Source: Thalassia testudinum
Taxonomy: Eukaryota; Streptophyta; Magnoliopsida; Alismatales; Hydrocharitaceae
NCBI GenBank assembly: GCA_037157565.1
Contig: JAZHRO010000036.1
Coordinates: 131,820,001-131,884,000 of the forward strand
Length of the DNA: 64,000 nt
Reading direction: 5' to 3'
Made by a program: the position numbers and the translations under genes. The notes beneath the pieces are model-generated. The model was given only the letters and a program-made list of their open reading frames with translations, ran no database searches and was not told the DNA's origin. Shown here piece after piece: positions 9,962 through 22,863 of the stretch (positions are counted from its first letter, which is position 1; every line of letters begins with the position of its first letter).

Positions 9962-12900
9962 TTATACCATATATGCACATTCGTATATACTCTCTATATA
10001 TACTACAGTACACACACACATACATAAGCACAAACTTAACACACCCTCTCATATATATACACTTAGCATACTCAAATCCTAACTATTACACTCAACAACA
10101 AATACATGTACTTAACAACACACACATTCACACACTTAGCCATTTTTTCAAACTAGACTTATGATTAACTTTTACTTGGACCAAAATTAATGGTTGGCAA
10201 GCCTGATTTTTCGTAGGATCAACAACCCTCTCAGGTAAAATCAAACCACAAGACTGGGACTCAGTTTATTATCAGTGTATTTTTGTGTCTTTTTCAGGCC
10301 CACTTCAGCCTATTCAGGCCCACCTACGTGCTCACGCACCCACACATGGCCACGCACATGCCTGCAGGCACATGTGCACGCAAACCAATGCTCATGACTT
10401 GTATGATCAGTAATGTGCACCCGACACTGACAATTGATGAGGTCGTGAGCGTTGAGGCTTTTATATTGTTGCCGCACATCTTAAGCCACCAAGGTGGGAC
10501 TAAGCAAGAGTGGTTTCAGTGTGGAAATTCTTGTGCAAAATCGTGTGGAATGGCCAATTTTGGGCCTCAATTTGAGTGCCCAATTGATGTTTGTTCTCAA
10601 ATTAAATTATATGGTTGGGAAGCTTATACGTAGGGCTTCTTATGGTACCTTTAATTTACAATAATTATTTATTTATTTATATTTAAAAATTAGTCAAAGT
10701 TACTGAATTATACATGTCAAATTATTACTTAATTCCATAATTAATGTTCAAATTAATGACTTAATGGCTCAATTGACTTATAATTTAGTTAATATACATT
10801 ATAAAGTATTTATTACACATTTTGATTTATTCTTAGTTATTTATTTTAATTTATCTATAATTATTTACATGATTTTAATAGATATATACATAATTATATT
10901 GTAAATACTATTATATAGTACAAATACATAATAAATAGGTAGAAAATAATTAAAATTATTATATACAAGAGTACAAGATAATTTACTTCAATAATAAATT
11001 AATTTACTGATTTAATTTATTTTAACTTAATAACTTAGCTAATTAACTTAATAACTTAATTATATACAATAAATACTTAAATAAATAAATGTACAGGTAT
11101 ATTACAGTATAGAATAATTACTTTTAATAAGTATATACAGTTATAAATTCTATTGTACACGTATAATATTTATTTAGAATTACATAGGCATATACATATA
11201 ATCTAATATAAATATATAATCAGGACATATACATTATAACTCAGCATAAATACTTATTTATATAATACATATATAAGTTAGTTATGTACGTTATAGATAT
11301 GTATTTTATTATTTGCATTTAACTTAATATTAATTTATAAATACAAATATAAATACTCTATACATGTTATTTTTGTAAATTTTTGAACTTTTTCATATTT
11401 TTATGATGTTTTTGTATTTTATAGGAATATGGGAAGAGAGAGAGAAGATGAGATGAAATAAGAGAGGACTCTTTTTATATTTTGATGTGTTCTTTATTTA
11501 AAAACCAGAGTAGACTGAATCATCTACTGATATGTTCTACCAGCTAGAGGGTTCAAAATCCACTCAAACCTCACACACATCTAAACATATACCTAATCCT
11601 ACTCAAGACACTTTTAGTTTATTTATTTATAATTTTTTTGTATTTTTCTAGGTATTTACAAACTCAACCAAACAAGGCCTAATTGGATGTTGGAAAGTCA
11701 AACCAAGGCCTTAAAATTAAGCTTCGGGGCTGGAAATGTGATATATGAATTGAAAAACATTCATACAACGACATGAAACATGATTGAATATTAAAACCTA
11801 ATTTTCAACTTGAAATCCATTGAAATCAAATCTTGGACAGACTGAACAGTTATAGAGTTGCTGATAGTGAGTCCAACATGAAATTACAAGCAATTCAAGT
11901 CAAATTTAAAGTCAAAAATTGGTACATGAATGCTTGACATGAAACTCTATCAATACAACACATTGTCAACTCAATTAAAATCCAAATCCACTTAGATTTC
12001 TCTCTGAAGCTACTACTATTGCAGCTTTCTGCAGTTTAGCTGCACTACTACTCTACTAGCTGAATCAGACCATTAAGGTTTACTTGATGCTCCAAAAATT
12101 CATCCTCAGATTTGGGACCAGATCTGAGGAACATTCAACCAGAAAAACTCAATCCCTCATTAAATCATTCAAACCTAGAATCAAAATCCACAAGAAAGCT
12201 CTTCAGATCAAAGAAGAATGGAGCAACTGTTGCTACTATAAAATCAGTTCAGATTTGATCAAAACTCTAAACACTATAGAGATCACTGAAAATCCATCAC
12301 TTAATTATCAAGAACCATCTTGCAATCTCATTGAAAACACTGACACATTGATTGAATGTTTGAATTCCAGAAATCACATCAGATCTAGGTGAATGGGGTC
12401 AGACATTCCATATCTAAATCAAATTGATTAAATATTAATTTCATGTGTCGCAAAACATCTCTCAAGGGTCTAGAACTCAATATAAATCAGATTGCAGCTC
12501 GAAAAACCCTAGAAACACTAACTAATCCCTTCCCTTATGTTATAGACAACATGAAGGGAAGGAATCAATATAGGTGTTCAAATCTCATTCCCAGACCTTC
12601 ATTAAAACATATCAAACCTCATTTAGTTCTTCAAATTTAGATTAAAACTTTTTAATGCGAGAATACCTTATCACCCAGGTGGCGTATCATTCTGAGTTCG
12701 CCAAGATGATATGATCATCTATACTTCCTGCACACCATTGGTTGGTGTTTAGGAGGGGCAGGCAATCCTCTAAAAAGAATTGACTCAGTATTAGTGCAAA
12801 CCATTGGGTGAATGAGGTGTTCAGGAGCCTTAAATTAGTGCAACTGATTTTCCTTGGCTTTAGCTATCAATGAAGAACCAAAAACTCAGTATCATAGATT

Positions 12901-13623
12901 GAAATTGGGCATAAACACTTTCTTAATAAAAAAATGAATTAAAATAGTTCATGCCCATCGCCATTAGTCCAATCAAATAAATACAAACTCAATTTGGTCA
13001 TTCAAATCAGACTTAAATCGAATTCATCCAAAAATTCTCAAATGAGCATATCTAATCAAATCTGATATGAATGCTCAAATTGGTTCAATTCACAGCATGG
13101 AATGGGCCTTTGTGGTCTCATGATGCGAATGGGAGACCCTTTCATGGAGTTTGGCACTTAAATCAAATCTGGATGCTATAGAGCATTAGATCTGATTGAT
13201 GCCTTAGTGAATGGGTGATTGGTGAATTAAAACCTTGAGGGCAGAAAGTGAATGTGATTGTGAGGTGGAGAGGGTGATATATGATCCAATGGATGGGTGT
13301 GAATTGACCTCTTTGATTGGGATTGATCAAAATGGGTGAATCGAGGGAATGCTACACTACATCCAATCTACTCTTAATTTAACATAACCAAGTGATTAAT
13401 TCAAATCTAAATTGTTTAAACTACACTAGAAAATAGTAAATGTAACTAGAAAGAAATTAAAAGCCTAGCTAACAAAGGAATGGGATTCCTGGGCTGCAGT
13501 TGGTCACTGCAGTGACGAAGGGGGAGGAGAGGATCTCTAGCAGAAGAATGAAGCCCCTAGATCCACAGCTAGTGGCTGTGGTGACGAATTGGATGAGAAA
13601 ACACCATCTCTGTCATTGGCAGT
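9962..13623. other. Unclassified AT-rich repetitive DNA, no gene
   Basis: Very AT-rich from 9962 to about 11700 (long runs of TTTATT/AATTA words), then moderately AT-rich. The 116-codon frame at 10283-10633 has several cysteines but no recognisable domain, and I do not call it a gene. The segment from about 13100 to 13623 probably belongs to the LTR continuing at 16125, because a TTGGTCACT word occurs on both sides of the solo LTR (13499 and 16199), but no LTR start could be fixed. Confidence 0.4.
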
Positions 13624-16119
13624 TGATTGTAACACCATCATTAATCATAACTAACTTGAATTAGTTTGAATCAAATAATAAATGCTCCTAAACGATCGTC
13701 TAAGGATCAAAATTCTGCACCAATCTGATTTGAGGAGATAAGAAAACAGGGTTAATTCTACGATTTTAACAACACATCACAAATGCAGATTAACCATGGG
13801 TTGATCAGGGGTTAATTAAAGGTCAAATGAACTTAAAAAGACCAAGAAGTAGGCTCACATTGCCTGAATCAGGATTTCACGTATTTTGAGGACTAAAATA
13901 GAACTAAAAATCGTAATTATTAGCACACTTGAATTAAAAGGGTTATGGTTGAGATAAATTTAATATAAACCTCCTAAAATTCATGTAAAAATATTCTAAG
14001 AGGTTTTGTACCTTCACTTTGACCATATGAACCAATTTTAACCAAGAACAGAGATTCAAATGGGAATTTCTCTTGATTTGGGCTCCTATGCAAGTTACCT
14101 AGTCAAAATTGTTCAAAACTCAAATCCAAGTTCACCATTAGATTTCTTGGGTCTAAATTAGGTTAACGCCAAAATTTGGGCCCAATTAGAGTCCATCTTA
14201 ACCTAGTTTGCATTTTAGCCCCTAAAAACCTTATTTCTCAAATCCAGACCCCTAGGTTTCAAGTTTATTAGCAATAACCCCTTAGGTTTCTCATCTTCTT
14301 CACACATAGGTCCCTTTTACCATTGTTGTCTAAATGGAATCCCTAACCCAAACCATACGAGCTTTGTATGAAGATTACACGTGCATCTCAAGATCAAATC
14401 CCTCCAAACTTGGAGGGATTGATCTTGAAGTGATTCCCTACCAAACGCACAAGGTTGCGAGGACTGATTTGATCCCCACACCATTGGTGAAGAGCTTGAA
14501 AATCACAAACTTGAGTTTCCAAAATTGTGAGGAAAACTTGTGAATTCCTCCCAATTGAGGGTCAAGTCTTCTTCTATTTAAGTTGTGGCATCTCCCAACA
14601 CATTTTTTAGTCAAAATTGGTTGAAAAATCTCCCTAATTCATCCTTGTCAGCCATGAGCACCATGACTCCTGTGACCTTCTTTGACCTCCTCTTCCATGC
14701 ATGCATCAAGCCAACGACCACTACGATCTTCTTCCCCATCTTCTTTCAGTGCTGGCCAACCAAAGGTACACCTCTTAGAACCCTTCGTCATCGCCATCCC
14801 ACACCACCAGAGTAGTCTTCTTCCTCGCATTCGGTGAGGCAAACCGAATGTGATTCCTCCCCCATCATCCCACTTAGATAGATATTCTTCTCCTTCTCCT
14901 CCCTTAGTATAGTTTAGACCCTTAGATTTAGGAATTGGAGCCCTAATTCCCACCGTTCTCCCCTTTTTCCTTGTGGCTGGTGAGAGCTCCGACGAGCTCG
15001 TGCGGCCACACCACGCCACCAAACTCGACAAAACCACCACCAAAACACTCCTCACAACTTGTAGATCAAAAGCCCTTGAGAAATTGAGGGTTTTGGTCTA
15101 CGAGACACTCGGCCAGAGAACCCATCATTCCACTGTTCGGCCACCACAAGCCACCAGCCATCAAATCAACATTGGCACCACCTTTGCCACTACACGATCG
15201 AGCTTTTGAGCCCTTTAATTGAAGCCAAAAGGCCATACTTTGTGTTTCAGGTACTTGCTGTGGTCTTCATCTTCTTCAGTGTCGACGACCATCATCCGGT
15301 GAGCACATGGCCTTGAGAGATCACTCAATAGCTATGGCTTGTTGTGCGGAATCCATTAGGACCCTTGGATTGAAGATCCAATGGTGGGCATGGTCCAATC
15401 GAATGAACTCCTCCACGTCAAAGATGCTGTGCTTGAGCGATGAAGAGTAGCACCTTTCTATCCCACATCGAGCAAAGACAAATTGGATTTCAATTGATAA
15501 CCTTCTACGCCCATTGCCTGTGTGCCCATGATCACAGGAGGTTGGGTCCCCAAACCCTACACATACACACACACATGCACGCATGCTCGCATGCACATGA
15601 GAGCATGCCTTGGAATGGGTTTGGATCTCTGGCTTCATGCTTGGGGGGCAGGGGGGATTTTTGCTTGAAAATTGAGAGGCGGTTTGGCTTGCACTTTAAG
15701 GCATCTAAGCCTTGGCGCTGACGATTGACTTGTGAGAAATTAAGGCTTTGACTTGGTTTGAGACTACTGTTGAGAAATTACTTGGGATTTGTGCCCAATT
15801 GTGGGGCTTAATTGGTGGTTTCAACCACCAATTTTAGGTTTCATTTTATATTTTTGTCATTTGATTCTTGAGATACAGTTTGAATTATGATTAAATATCT
15901 TTTTAGTTAGTTGGTTCATTGCATATTATATTTGTGACTAATTATTGTACTCATTGCTTATCATTTCAATTAGTGGATTGAATTGCTACATTTGCTTCCT
16001 ACAGACGACCTCGGAACTCACAAATTTTTCGAGCTTTATAAATTTAAATGTCGTATCGATTTTCCTCACTATACTATGACGCGATATTTTCTAAACTACG
16101 ACAATTTTCGATAGCAACA
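13624..16119 (+). repeat. Solo Athila/Tat-type LTR (family A, copy 1)
   Basis: Starts TGATTGTAACACCATCA and ends GATAGCAACA. It is collinear with the solo LTR at 60414-62936: the same U3 sentences (for example a shared GGTTAATTCTAC word), the same pyrimidine-rich middle, and the same U5 end with CTATACTATGAC at 16069-16080. Flanks GCAGT (13619-13623) and ATAGT (16120-16124) differ by two transitions and may be a decayed target duplication. No primer site follows, so it is a solo LTR. A TATA-like CTATTTAAG is near 14574. The frames at 14334-15721 are LTR sequence without domains. Confidence 0.85.
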
Positions 16120-16124
16120 ATAGT

Positions 16125-16934
16125 TGATGAAAGGGGAAGAAGAGCTGGAGATGTGGACGAAAGAAACAACTCAATGGGGTAGTGACTCGATAGTGCAAGT
16201 TGGTCACTATGGAGGCCTTTAAATAGGCTAAGGGAAGATCTAGGCATCTCATTTTGAGGTTAAAAGAATTGGTGGCGAACGGTGGTGATGAGTTGGGGAG
16301 AAGAGCGGGAAGATTTACAATGAAATTTCACCATAGGAAGGGATCTAGAGGAGGTAATGGAGGTGCACGCAAAGGTGAGAGGTGAACGATTGAAGATCCA
16401 CCATTGGATCAATGGAGCACGCAATCAACGGTGGGTGCTTCTCAAGTTCTTCACGAGTGAATAGTGCAGAGTGCGTCCCCAGGACTGTTGGAGAATTGCG
16501 TAAGGAGCCCTTGTAGTGAAGGTGTAGAAAAATAGCGATCAGGGCCCATAAGTGGAAGGTTTCATGACCAAATGGTCCCTGGTGGCTTACAAGTAAGCCC
16601 TTGCAACTTTTAAGGTGAATAAAATGTCATGTACTAGGACCTAAATGAAAATTACTGAATGCAAGGTTCTAATGATGTCCAACTATCATGATATTTTTAT
16701 TGAAGCTTAATTGAACATGTTAGAACATGATTTAACCCTTGATTTGTACTTTTAAGCTTAATTATGTGTTCAATTTACATTTAGATCATTAAATTATGTT
16801 TTCTTAATAGGATATCTCAATTATGACTTGAGTTCAACCGGGACTTACCATCTTGTTACATTTTATTTGCTATGGCATATTTTCACACTATACTATGACG
16901 AAAATATCTTAAAACGTGATTTTACGCCCGAGCA
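16125..16934 (+). repeat. 3' part of the LTR upstream of the GYP1 primer site
   Basis: This segment contains a TATA-like TTTAAATAG at about 16217-16225 and ends GCCCGAGCA three bases before the primer site. Its last ~105 bp (from about 16830, with CTATACTATGAC at 16888-16899) closely match the end of the LTR at 56354-57875. Upstream of that the two do not align by eye. The part left of 16125 is displaced beyond the solo LTR 13624-16119. Confidence 0.7.
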
Positions 16935-16937
16935 AAT

Positions 16938-16955
16938 TAGCGCCATTACTGGGGA
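16938..16955 (+). other. GYP1 primer-binding site (tRNA-Asp type)
   Basis: TAGCGCCATTACTGGGGA differs from the tRNA-Asp complement TGGCGCCGTTGCCGGGGA mainly by G-to-A and C-to-T changes, and the following GGCAA continues the pattern seen at the GYP2 and NA1 primer sites. It lies three bases after the LTR end. Confidence 0.8.
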
Positions 16956-18127
16956 GGCAAGGCGATTTTTGATTTAATATCTGATTTAGTATATTTTTCT
17001 TTGGTGTGCAGGATTCGCACACGCATCGAGTGGGGGTGAAGAAAATCAGGTGCACGTGATTTTCTCAGTAGGATTTTAATTAGGATTTGATTAGGATAGG
17101 AGTTTTATTTTTTAAATTAGGATTTTATTTAGTTAGGATTTACTTTGCTTCATATCAGAACAAATAAAAGTAAAAAAAATTGAAAAGCATTTGAGCTATT
17201 TTTTGAAATTCGGATAGAAATTTGATATGTACTTGAAAAATCATTTACCGCATTTCTAGTGGTACAAAAATTTTGAAATTCGGTACGGTGCTAGATTTTC
17301 AAATTACCTTTCCAAAAATATTGTTCCCATGAAAAAATTCAATTTTTGGATTTTTAAAAAATTTGCTGAGTGCACAGGGGTCAGACAGATTGAAATCCAG
17401 ATTTTTCTGAACTTCAGAAATAAATTTTGAATAGTACATAAATCTAATTGATCCGAAAATGGTGGGATTTGAAAGATAATCAAGTTAGCTTTCATTATGA
17501 TATTTTTTCTAAATTTTTGGATCACATTTGATACCTTTTAGAAAAGAAAAACCAACACGAGGTCAAAATCTCAAATCTAACCCCCTGTTAGTTGAAAATT
17601 CACATATATTTATTTGAGACATTAAACATTCTGAAAAAATATTCTATGAAAATTTTATTGAAAAAGAAATCTTTCAACAAAGTTTTATATCATTTGGATT
17701 CCAATTATATCTTAGAGAGTATTTTGAATATAATTGCGGTCTGCCTAGTTAAATTGCATAAATCCTAGGTTTAACTTTTAGGGTCACATTCAAAGACTCC
17801 ATTAGACTAACCTGGACTCAATCGAGTCCAGTGATTAGTCAGTGAGTCGAGTCACCTTGTGGACCACTCACCATACACCCAAACTAACGAAAAGGTTAAT
17901 AAAAAATAGTAAAATTATATCAATTAACTTGCATTCATCTTTTAAGTTTTGGGCGATCTTAACCTCGTTGGCCAAACCTGGTGTCAAGCCTGTGGGTTAG
18001 TGTCAAACAACAGTGTCTAAAAGGTATAAAGGACCCAGAGGCGAGGCCAAAGGAAGAATTTTCCTCATAGTCCCCTCGTAACGGACTGTCCATGTTAACT
18101 TAAGAGGCAGAGATCATTTTCAGTTGG
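16956..18127 (+). other. GYP1 leader between primer site and gag (first part)
   Basis: AT-rich DNA without convincing coding potential; Athila/Tat elements usually have a long leader before gag. It continues at 20807 after the solo LTR. The minus-strand frame at 17304-17525 has no recognisable features. Confidence 0.5.
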
Positions 18128-18132
18128 TCTGT

Positions 18133-20801
18133 TGATGAGAGCCTCATCATGAGCCATAACTAGCTCATTTTGACCTAATAAAGAGAATAAAATCTGCTAC
18201 ATAACTTAGTAGAGGGCTTAATTGGAGGAATAAGTGTTCTGAGAAGAAAACATGAAATAAAGGTTAAAACTGTAATTTTACCATTGCAGTACATAAATGG
18301 GATTTCTCAGAGACAAAACATAGGTCAAATGGTCCGAATAAGATAAAAAGTGGGTTGATTCAATCAGAAATGGGTTCACGTGCAATCTAGGAATTAAATG
18401 ACATCTAGTAATCCTAAAACAGACCAGTTTAATTCAACAAGGTTTCGGTCAGGATAAAAATCAAGTAAACCCTCTAAAAATCATGGAAAAATATCTCCTA
18501 GGGTTTAGAACATTCAATTTGGCCTTTGGAACCTATTTTGACCTAGATTAGGGTCCTAGCTCGTCAATTGACCTAATTTACATTTTTACGCAAAATATCC
18601 AGTCAAACGTGGTCAAACCTAAAATCCAACTTCACCATTAGATTTCTTAGGTCCAAATTAGGTTTTTACCAAAATTTGGACCTAAGGGGAGGTCATCTTG
18701 ACCTACTTTGCAATTTAGTACACCCAATCACATTTTAGTCCCTATCTTTTGAAATCCATTGCATAAACCCCCTAACTTCCTCGCCACTCTTACAAGCAGG
18801 TCCCTTTGCCATTATTGGGGAGAGATCCTACTACGACGAGGAATAGAGAGGGAATACTCTCTGATTCCTTAGAGATCTCCTCCCAGATTTGGAAGGGAGA
18901 TTCTCTGAGGAATTCCCTTCCATCTGAGCTTAATCCTGATCCCAGATTTGCACCCAATCTCTCCGGCGAACACACGAGAGATTTGGGTCTCTTAACTACC
19001 TTCCATCTCCGGTGAGACGTCGGTGGCAGAAGGCTTACCCTCCATGCACCAGAAGCTTGGCCAGCACTTATAAATTAACCCCCAACTCCGGCCGCACCTC
19101 CTTAGCTCGACTTGGCTGGGATTTCAACTCAATTTCCTCTTCTTCTTCTCTGGCCAAGGGGTCCAGCGAGCTCCGACGAGCCCCCCCTCCTCTTCCTCGT
19201 TGCTCTGCCACAAAACCAGTGGCAAAGTCGTCCTCCTCATCCTCCTCCGCATCGCGCAGCACCCGCACGAGCTGCCCTAGCCCCGTCGTCGCTGCCGTCT
19301 TCCTCCACTGGACACTTTCTTCTTCGGCGACAGCAGGTACTGTCGGCCGCCTTCTCACCCCCTTCGTCCCTTTAGTTAGGTTAGAACTTCTCTTCTCTAT
19401 CTCCTCTTTCATTTCCCTCATCTTATTTCACCAAACGCCCCTCGACCGCCGCTGTTCACCACCATCTTCATCTCCAGCCATCCTCTGGCGAGATGCTCCC
19501 ATCACTCCGCAGCCCCACACGTCTCGCCGACCACCACATAACCTCTACCTCACCTCACTGAACATCCTCCACCCGTCCACAGACCCTCTACGCCTCCAAA
19601 ACTACTCCCCGATCAAACCCATCCATTCGGCCACAGGGTGACCTAGGCACGCACGCCTAGGTCGCCCCACGGCCTGCCACCTAGCGCCTCACCTTCGCTG
19701 TGACACGACGAAGGTGCTCCTGTGGTCTGATTAAGCCGCAAGTCTCTTTTCGTGTCAGGCAGGTTTCGAGCTCCAGTTGCCATTAGTGGTGACTCGAGGA
19801 AGTTGCTTGCTTGCTCCAGGTTGCAATACTTCAGGATCCCAGGTCCAGCTAACTCGGGGAGGCCTCGCGAAGCTAGTCGTCCCAACAAGTGTCGTCGCGA
19901 AGCCTGCAGTGCTGCAATTGGAGAACGCTCTCCTGCGGGTGCGCGCAAAAGAGAGGTGGAACAATAGTCCCACCTCGGTAAGCTGTAGGGTGCTGGAGTG
20001 GTTTAAATTGATTTTATGCTTTGGGCTGGTTGCCTCCGAAAGCACTTGGGGTGAGGTCCCTCACCTATACTCACCGCCTTGTCCGTGAGCTCACCACACG
20101 GATCTGGCGCGACCCGACCGGACACTATCCTAAGCACTCCTCGCGCACCTCGCCCACGCTAGTGCGCTTGGACCCGGGCGCGCAACCTGACCCGTTTACC
20201 CGGCTCTGGGAGAGCGTGCTGAAGAGTGGTATATAGAGAGAGAGAGACGTGGGTGTGGGTAGAGGGATAGGTTTTGCTCCTCTTTGGTTTGTGCAGGGAA
20301 GGCAGAAGGGAGAAGCGAAGCTGACACTTAGCCGCTGCAAGAGAAGGAGAAGAAGAAGGAAGGAGGCTTTGCAGAGGAAAAAGAAGGAAAGGCCAGGAAG
20401 AAGGAAAGAAGACCCGTAGAGAAAAGGAGAAAGATACTGCAGGAGAAGAAAGAAGCAAGGTAGAAGACAGAGGGAAATAAGAAGAAAGAAGCAAGGCAAC
20501 TGCAGAGAAGAAAGAAGAAGCACAGAGAAGAAAGGAAGAAAATCAGAAGAAGAAGAACAAGGGAAACACCTTTTTGCTACAATTCACTTTTAAACTCATG
20601 CATTTATATATTTTGAATTAAGTTTTGAGTAATTAAGTGTTCAATTACATTCTTGAGATTAGTAATAAATTTCAATTGCTCCCTGTGTTCGACCTCGGAT
20701 ACTTAGGTTTTCGAGTAATAAACTTTTATTTGTTGACAATGCTTGATCACCTATACTACGACGTAACAAACTGTTAAAACATGATCGAGACCCCGTCAAC
20801 A
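18133..20801 (+). repeat. Solo Athila/Tat-type LTR (family C)
   Basis: Starts TGATGAGAGCCTCATCA and ends CCCCGTCAACA, flanked by a perfect 5-bp duplication TCTGT (18128-18132 and 20802-20806). No primer site follows, so it is a solo LTR and not the 5' LTR of the gag gene downstream. TATA-like TTATAAATTA is at 19068-19077. A purine-rich stretch (about 20290-20560) and the U5 word CTATACTACGAC (20751-20762) follow. The reading frames at 19012-19641 and 20125-20523 are low-complexity pyrimidine/purine tracts. Confidence 0.93.
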
Positions 20802-21060
20802 TCTGTTAACGAATTTCTTCAGGAATTTAAACCTTAACGAAACATCTGGTCATCTAATTTTAAAGGACCAATTTGATTAACAAGGCCTTAGCCTTGTTTG
20901 GCTTGGCTACACCAACCCTTGTCATTGGTGAATGCAAGGAAGGAGGTCTTTAAGCCCTAAGTTAGTCTGACCTTGGGAACCAAACTCAAGGCGGTGAACG
21001 TGACTTTTTGTTTCGCCCGACTCTTCTTCTCAACCCTCATCTTCTCCTCAATTAGCTGAG

Positions 21061-22863
21061 ATGGCTAATGCTAGTCCTGGACCTGGTCATGGCCTCGAAA
21101 AGCTAGACCCAATGGCTAGTTTGGAAGCTAGGGTCGAGGAATCAGAACAGAAATATCAGCAGAGTACTGACAAGATTCTTACCACACTAGATAAAATGAA
21201 GCATCCACCACGCGGAGAACAACTATGAGACTTCTATGATCCAGCAGCTATGATTTTGGCACCCAAGTTCAGATTCTTGCAAGCAGAGACTCATTCGAGC
21301 TGAAGCCGAATATAATAAGTCTAATTCAGACTTATTTTCATGGAAACTTGAATGAAGATCCCTTTCAGCACATCGAGGATCTAAGTTGAATTGCGGAAAT
21401 GGTTCAACCCAGAAATGTTGATTTAGGGATTGTTCTCATGAAGCTTTTTCCATTCTCTCTTAAGGATAAAGCTTCTTATTGGTTCATGACTATCAAGAAG
21501 CCGATTGGAACATGGGCAGAATTACATCGTGAATTCCTCCAAAAGTTCTTCCTGGTTGGTCAGACAAATGAGATGAGTCATGCAATTACGACCTTCTCCC
21601 AAGGACAAGGGGAGAAATTGCATGATGCCTGGGATAGATTTCATGATCTTCTTAGGAAATGCCCACACCATGGTGTGCCTAGATGACACCTAGTTCAAAT
21701 CCTCTACCATGGGTTGGATGACATAGATCGGTACCTGGACGATGCATCTAGCGGCGGGAATTTCCCCGCGAAGGACGAAAATAGTGCATTTGAGCTGTTC
21801 GAATCCTTAGTAGAGAACTCAATGAATGTCATGTCTATGAACCAATTCTAGCGACCTGGACAGCAATGCGTTAGTGTCCATGAAGCTCATGTCGAATCTG
21901 CCCGAGTTGATATGGACATTATCACCAAGAAGCTGGATAAGGTGGATCTGCCTGATAAGAAGCTTGACAAACTGATTCGAGCTTGACCTGGATTTCCTGG
22001 CAATTCAGCTGCATCCCACTCTTCTTTTGCATCCTGAGTCCCTCTTGCTCAAGTACATTTACTCACTTGGGATGTCTCTTCTCCATCTTCACGGGATCTT
22101 GCATATCAGGAACCCATGAATAATCTAGATCGGGCACCATATGACCAGGGTTACGCACCCCATGATGATTCTAGTGCATATTCCTTTGTTGAATATGTGT
22201 CTCAAACATTTTTGGCCAACAAAGATGATAATGCTATCCAAGGTTACAGATGTAATAACCCATATTTAAAGACATATTCCTGGTTGATGCCAACATCCTA
22301 ACTTTTCCTGGTTTGGTAACTCACAGAGACCAAATCAAGATCCACACTACTATACCAAACAATACAGGAATGCATAAAACACATACCTGAGGCAACAGCC
22401 ATTCCCATCTCAGCAGCAATCATGCCCTATTTATTAGCTGCTGCACCAAGCTGCCAATCACCCTCCAAAGTAGGCTAACCCTTTGGAGGAATTAAAAGAG
22501 GAATTGCAAGAGTCAATGTGGAAATCGATTCATGATAGTTTGCAAATTATGAATGCTATGGTTGATTAAATATAGAGCGTACAGAATACGTAGAATCAGC
22601 TACTGTAGGATCATAGATCACAGGGAGTCTTGCCCTCCCAACCTGTCCCTAACCCAAGATATGTGCAAAACCAGGGTGCCCCACCTAGGTTCCAAGCACC
22701 AAAAGGACAGGCTCATGCTATTTTACAAGAACCTCCTGCACCACCTAGTTATGGACAGAGTCAGCCACCTTTACTGCAAAATCCTAGCTATTCTGCTCAT
22801 TCCGCTCCTCTGCCACCTCATGGACAATACATTGATGCAAAAGCTGTCACATTAAGGAGTTGA
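21061..22863 (+). pseudogene. GYP1 gag (broken)
   Basis: An ATG at 21061 opens a frame that stops at about 21226, then continues in pieces. The 21399-21686 piece holds the retrotransposon gag (capsid) domain: LFPFSLKDKA, W, FLQKFF, a DAWDRF block and CPHHG, all typical of Athila/Tat gag. A C-terminal proline/glutamine-rich stretch runs to 22863 and ends with AKAVTLRS, also typical of this clade. No CCHC zinc knuckle was found. Several stops and frameshifts rule out a functional capsid protein. Confidence 0.85.

Noticed and set aside
10283..10633. Cysteine-containing 116-codon frame as a host gene
   Set aside because: No recognisable domain, no ordered cysteine spacing, and it lies in AT-rich repeat DNA between transposon fragments.
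15562..15575. (CA)n runs at 15562 and 61934 as functional motifs
   Set aside because: Short simple repeats at unlike positions of the two LTR copies, not conserved in length.
19012..19641. 210-codon frame in the 19-kb region
   Set aside because: It falls in the pyrimidine-rich transcribed part of a solo LTR, is Ser/Pro low-complexity, and has no domain.
18133..20801. This LTR as the 5' LTR of the gag gene at 21061
   Set aside because: No primer site follows it and it has its own perfect TCTGT duplication, so it is a solo insertion; the primer site at 16938 fits better.
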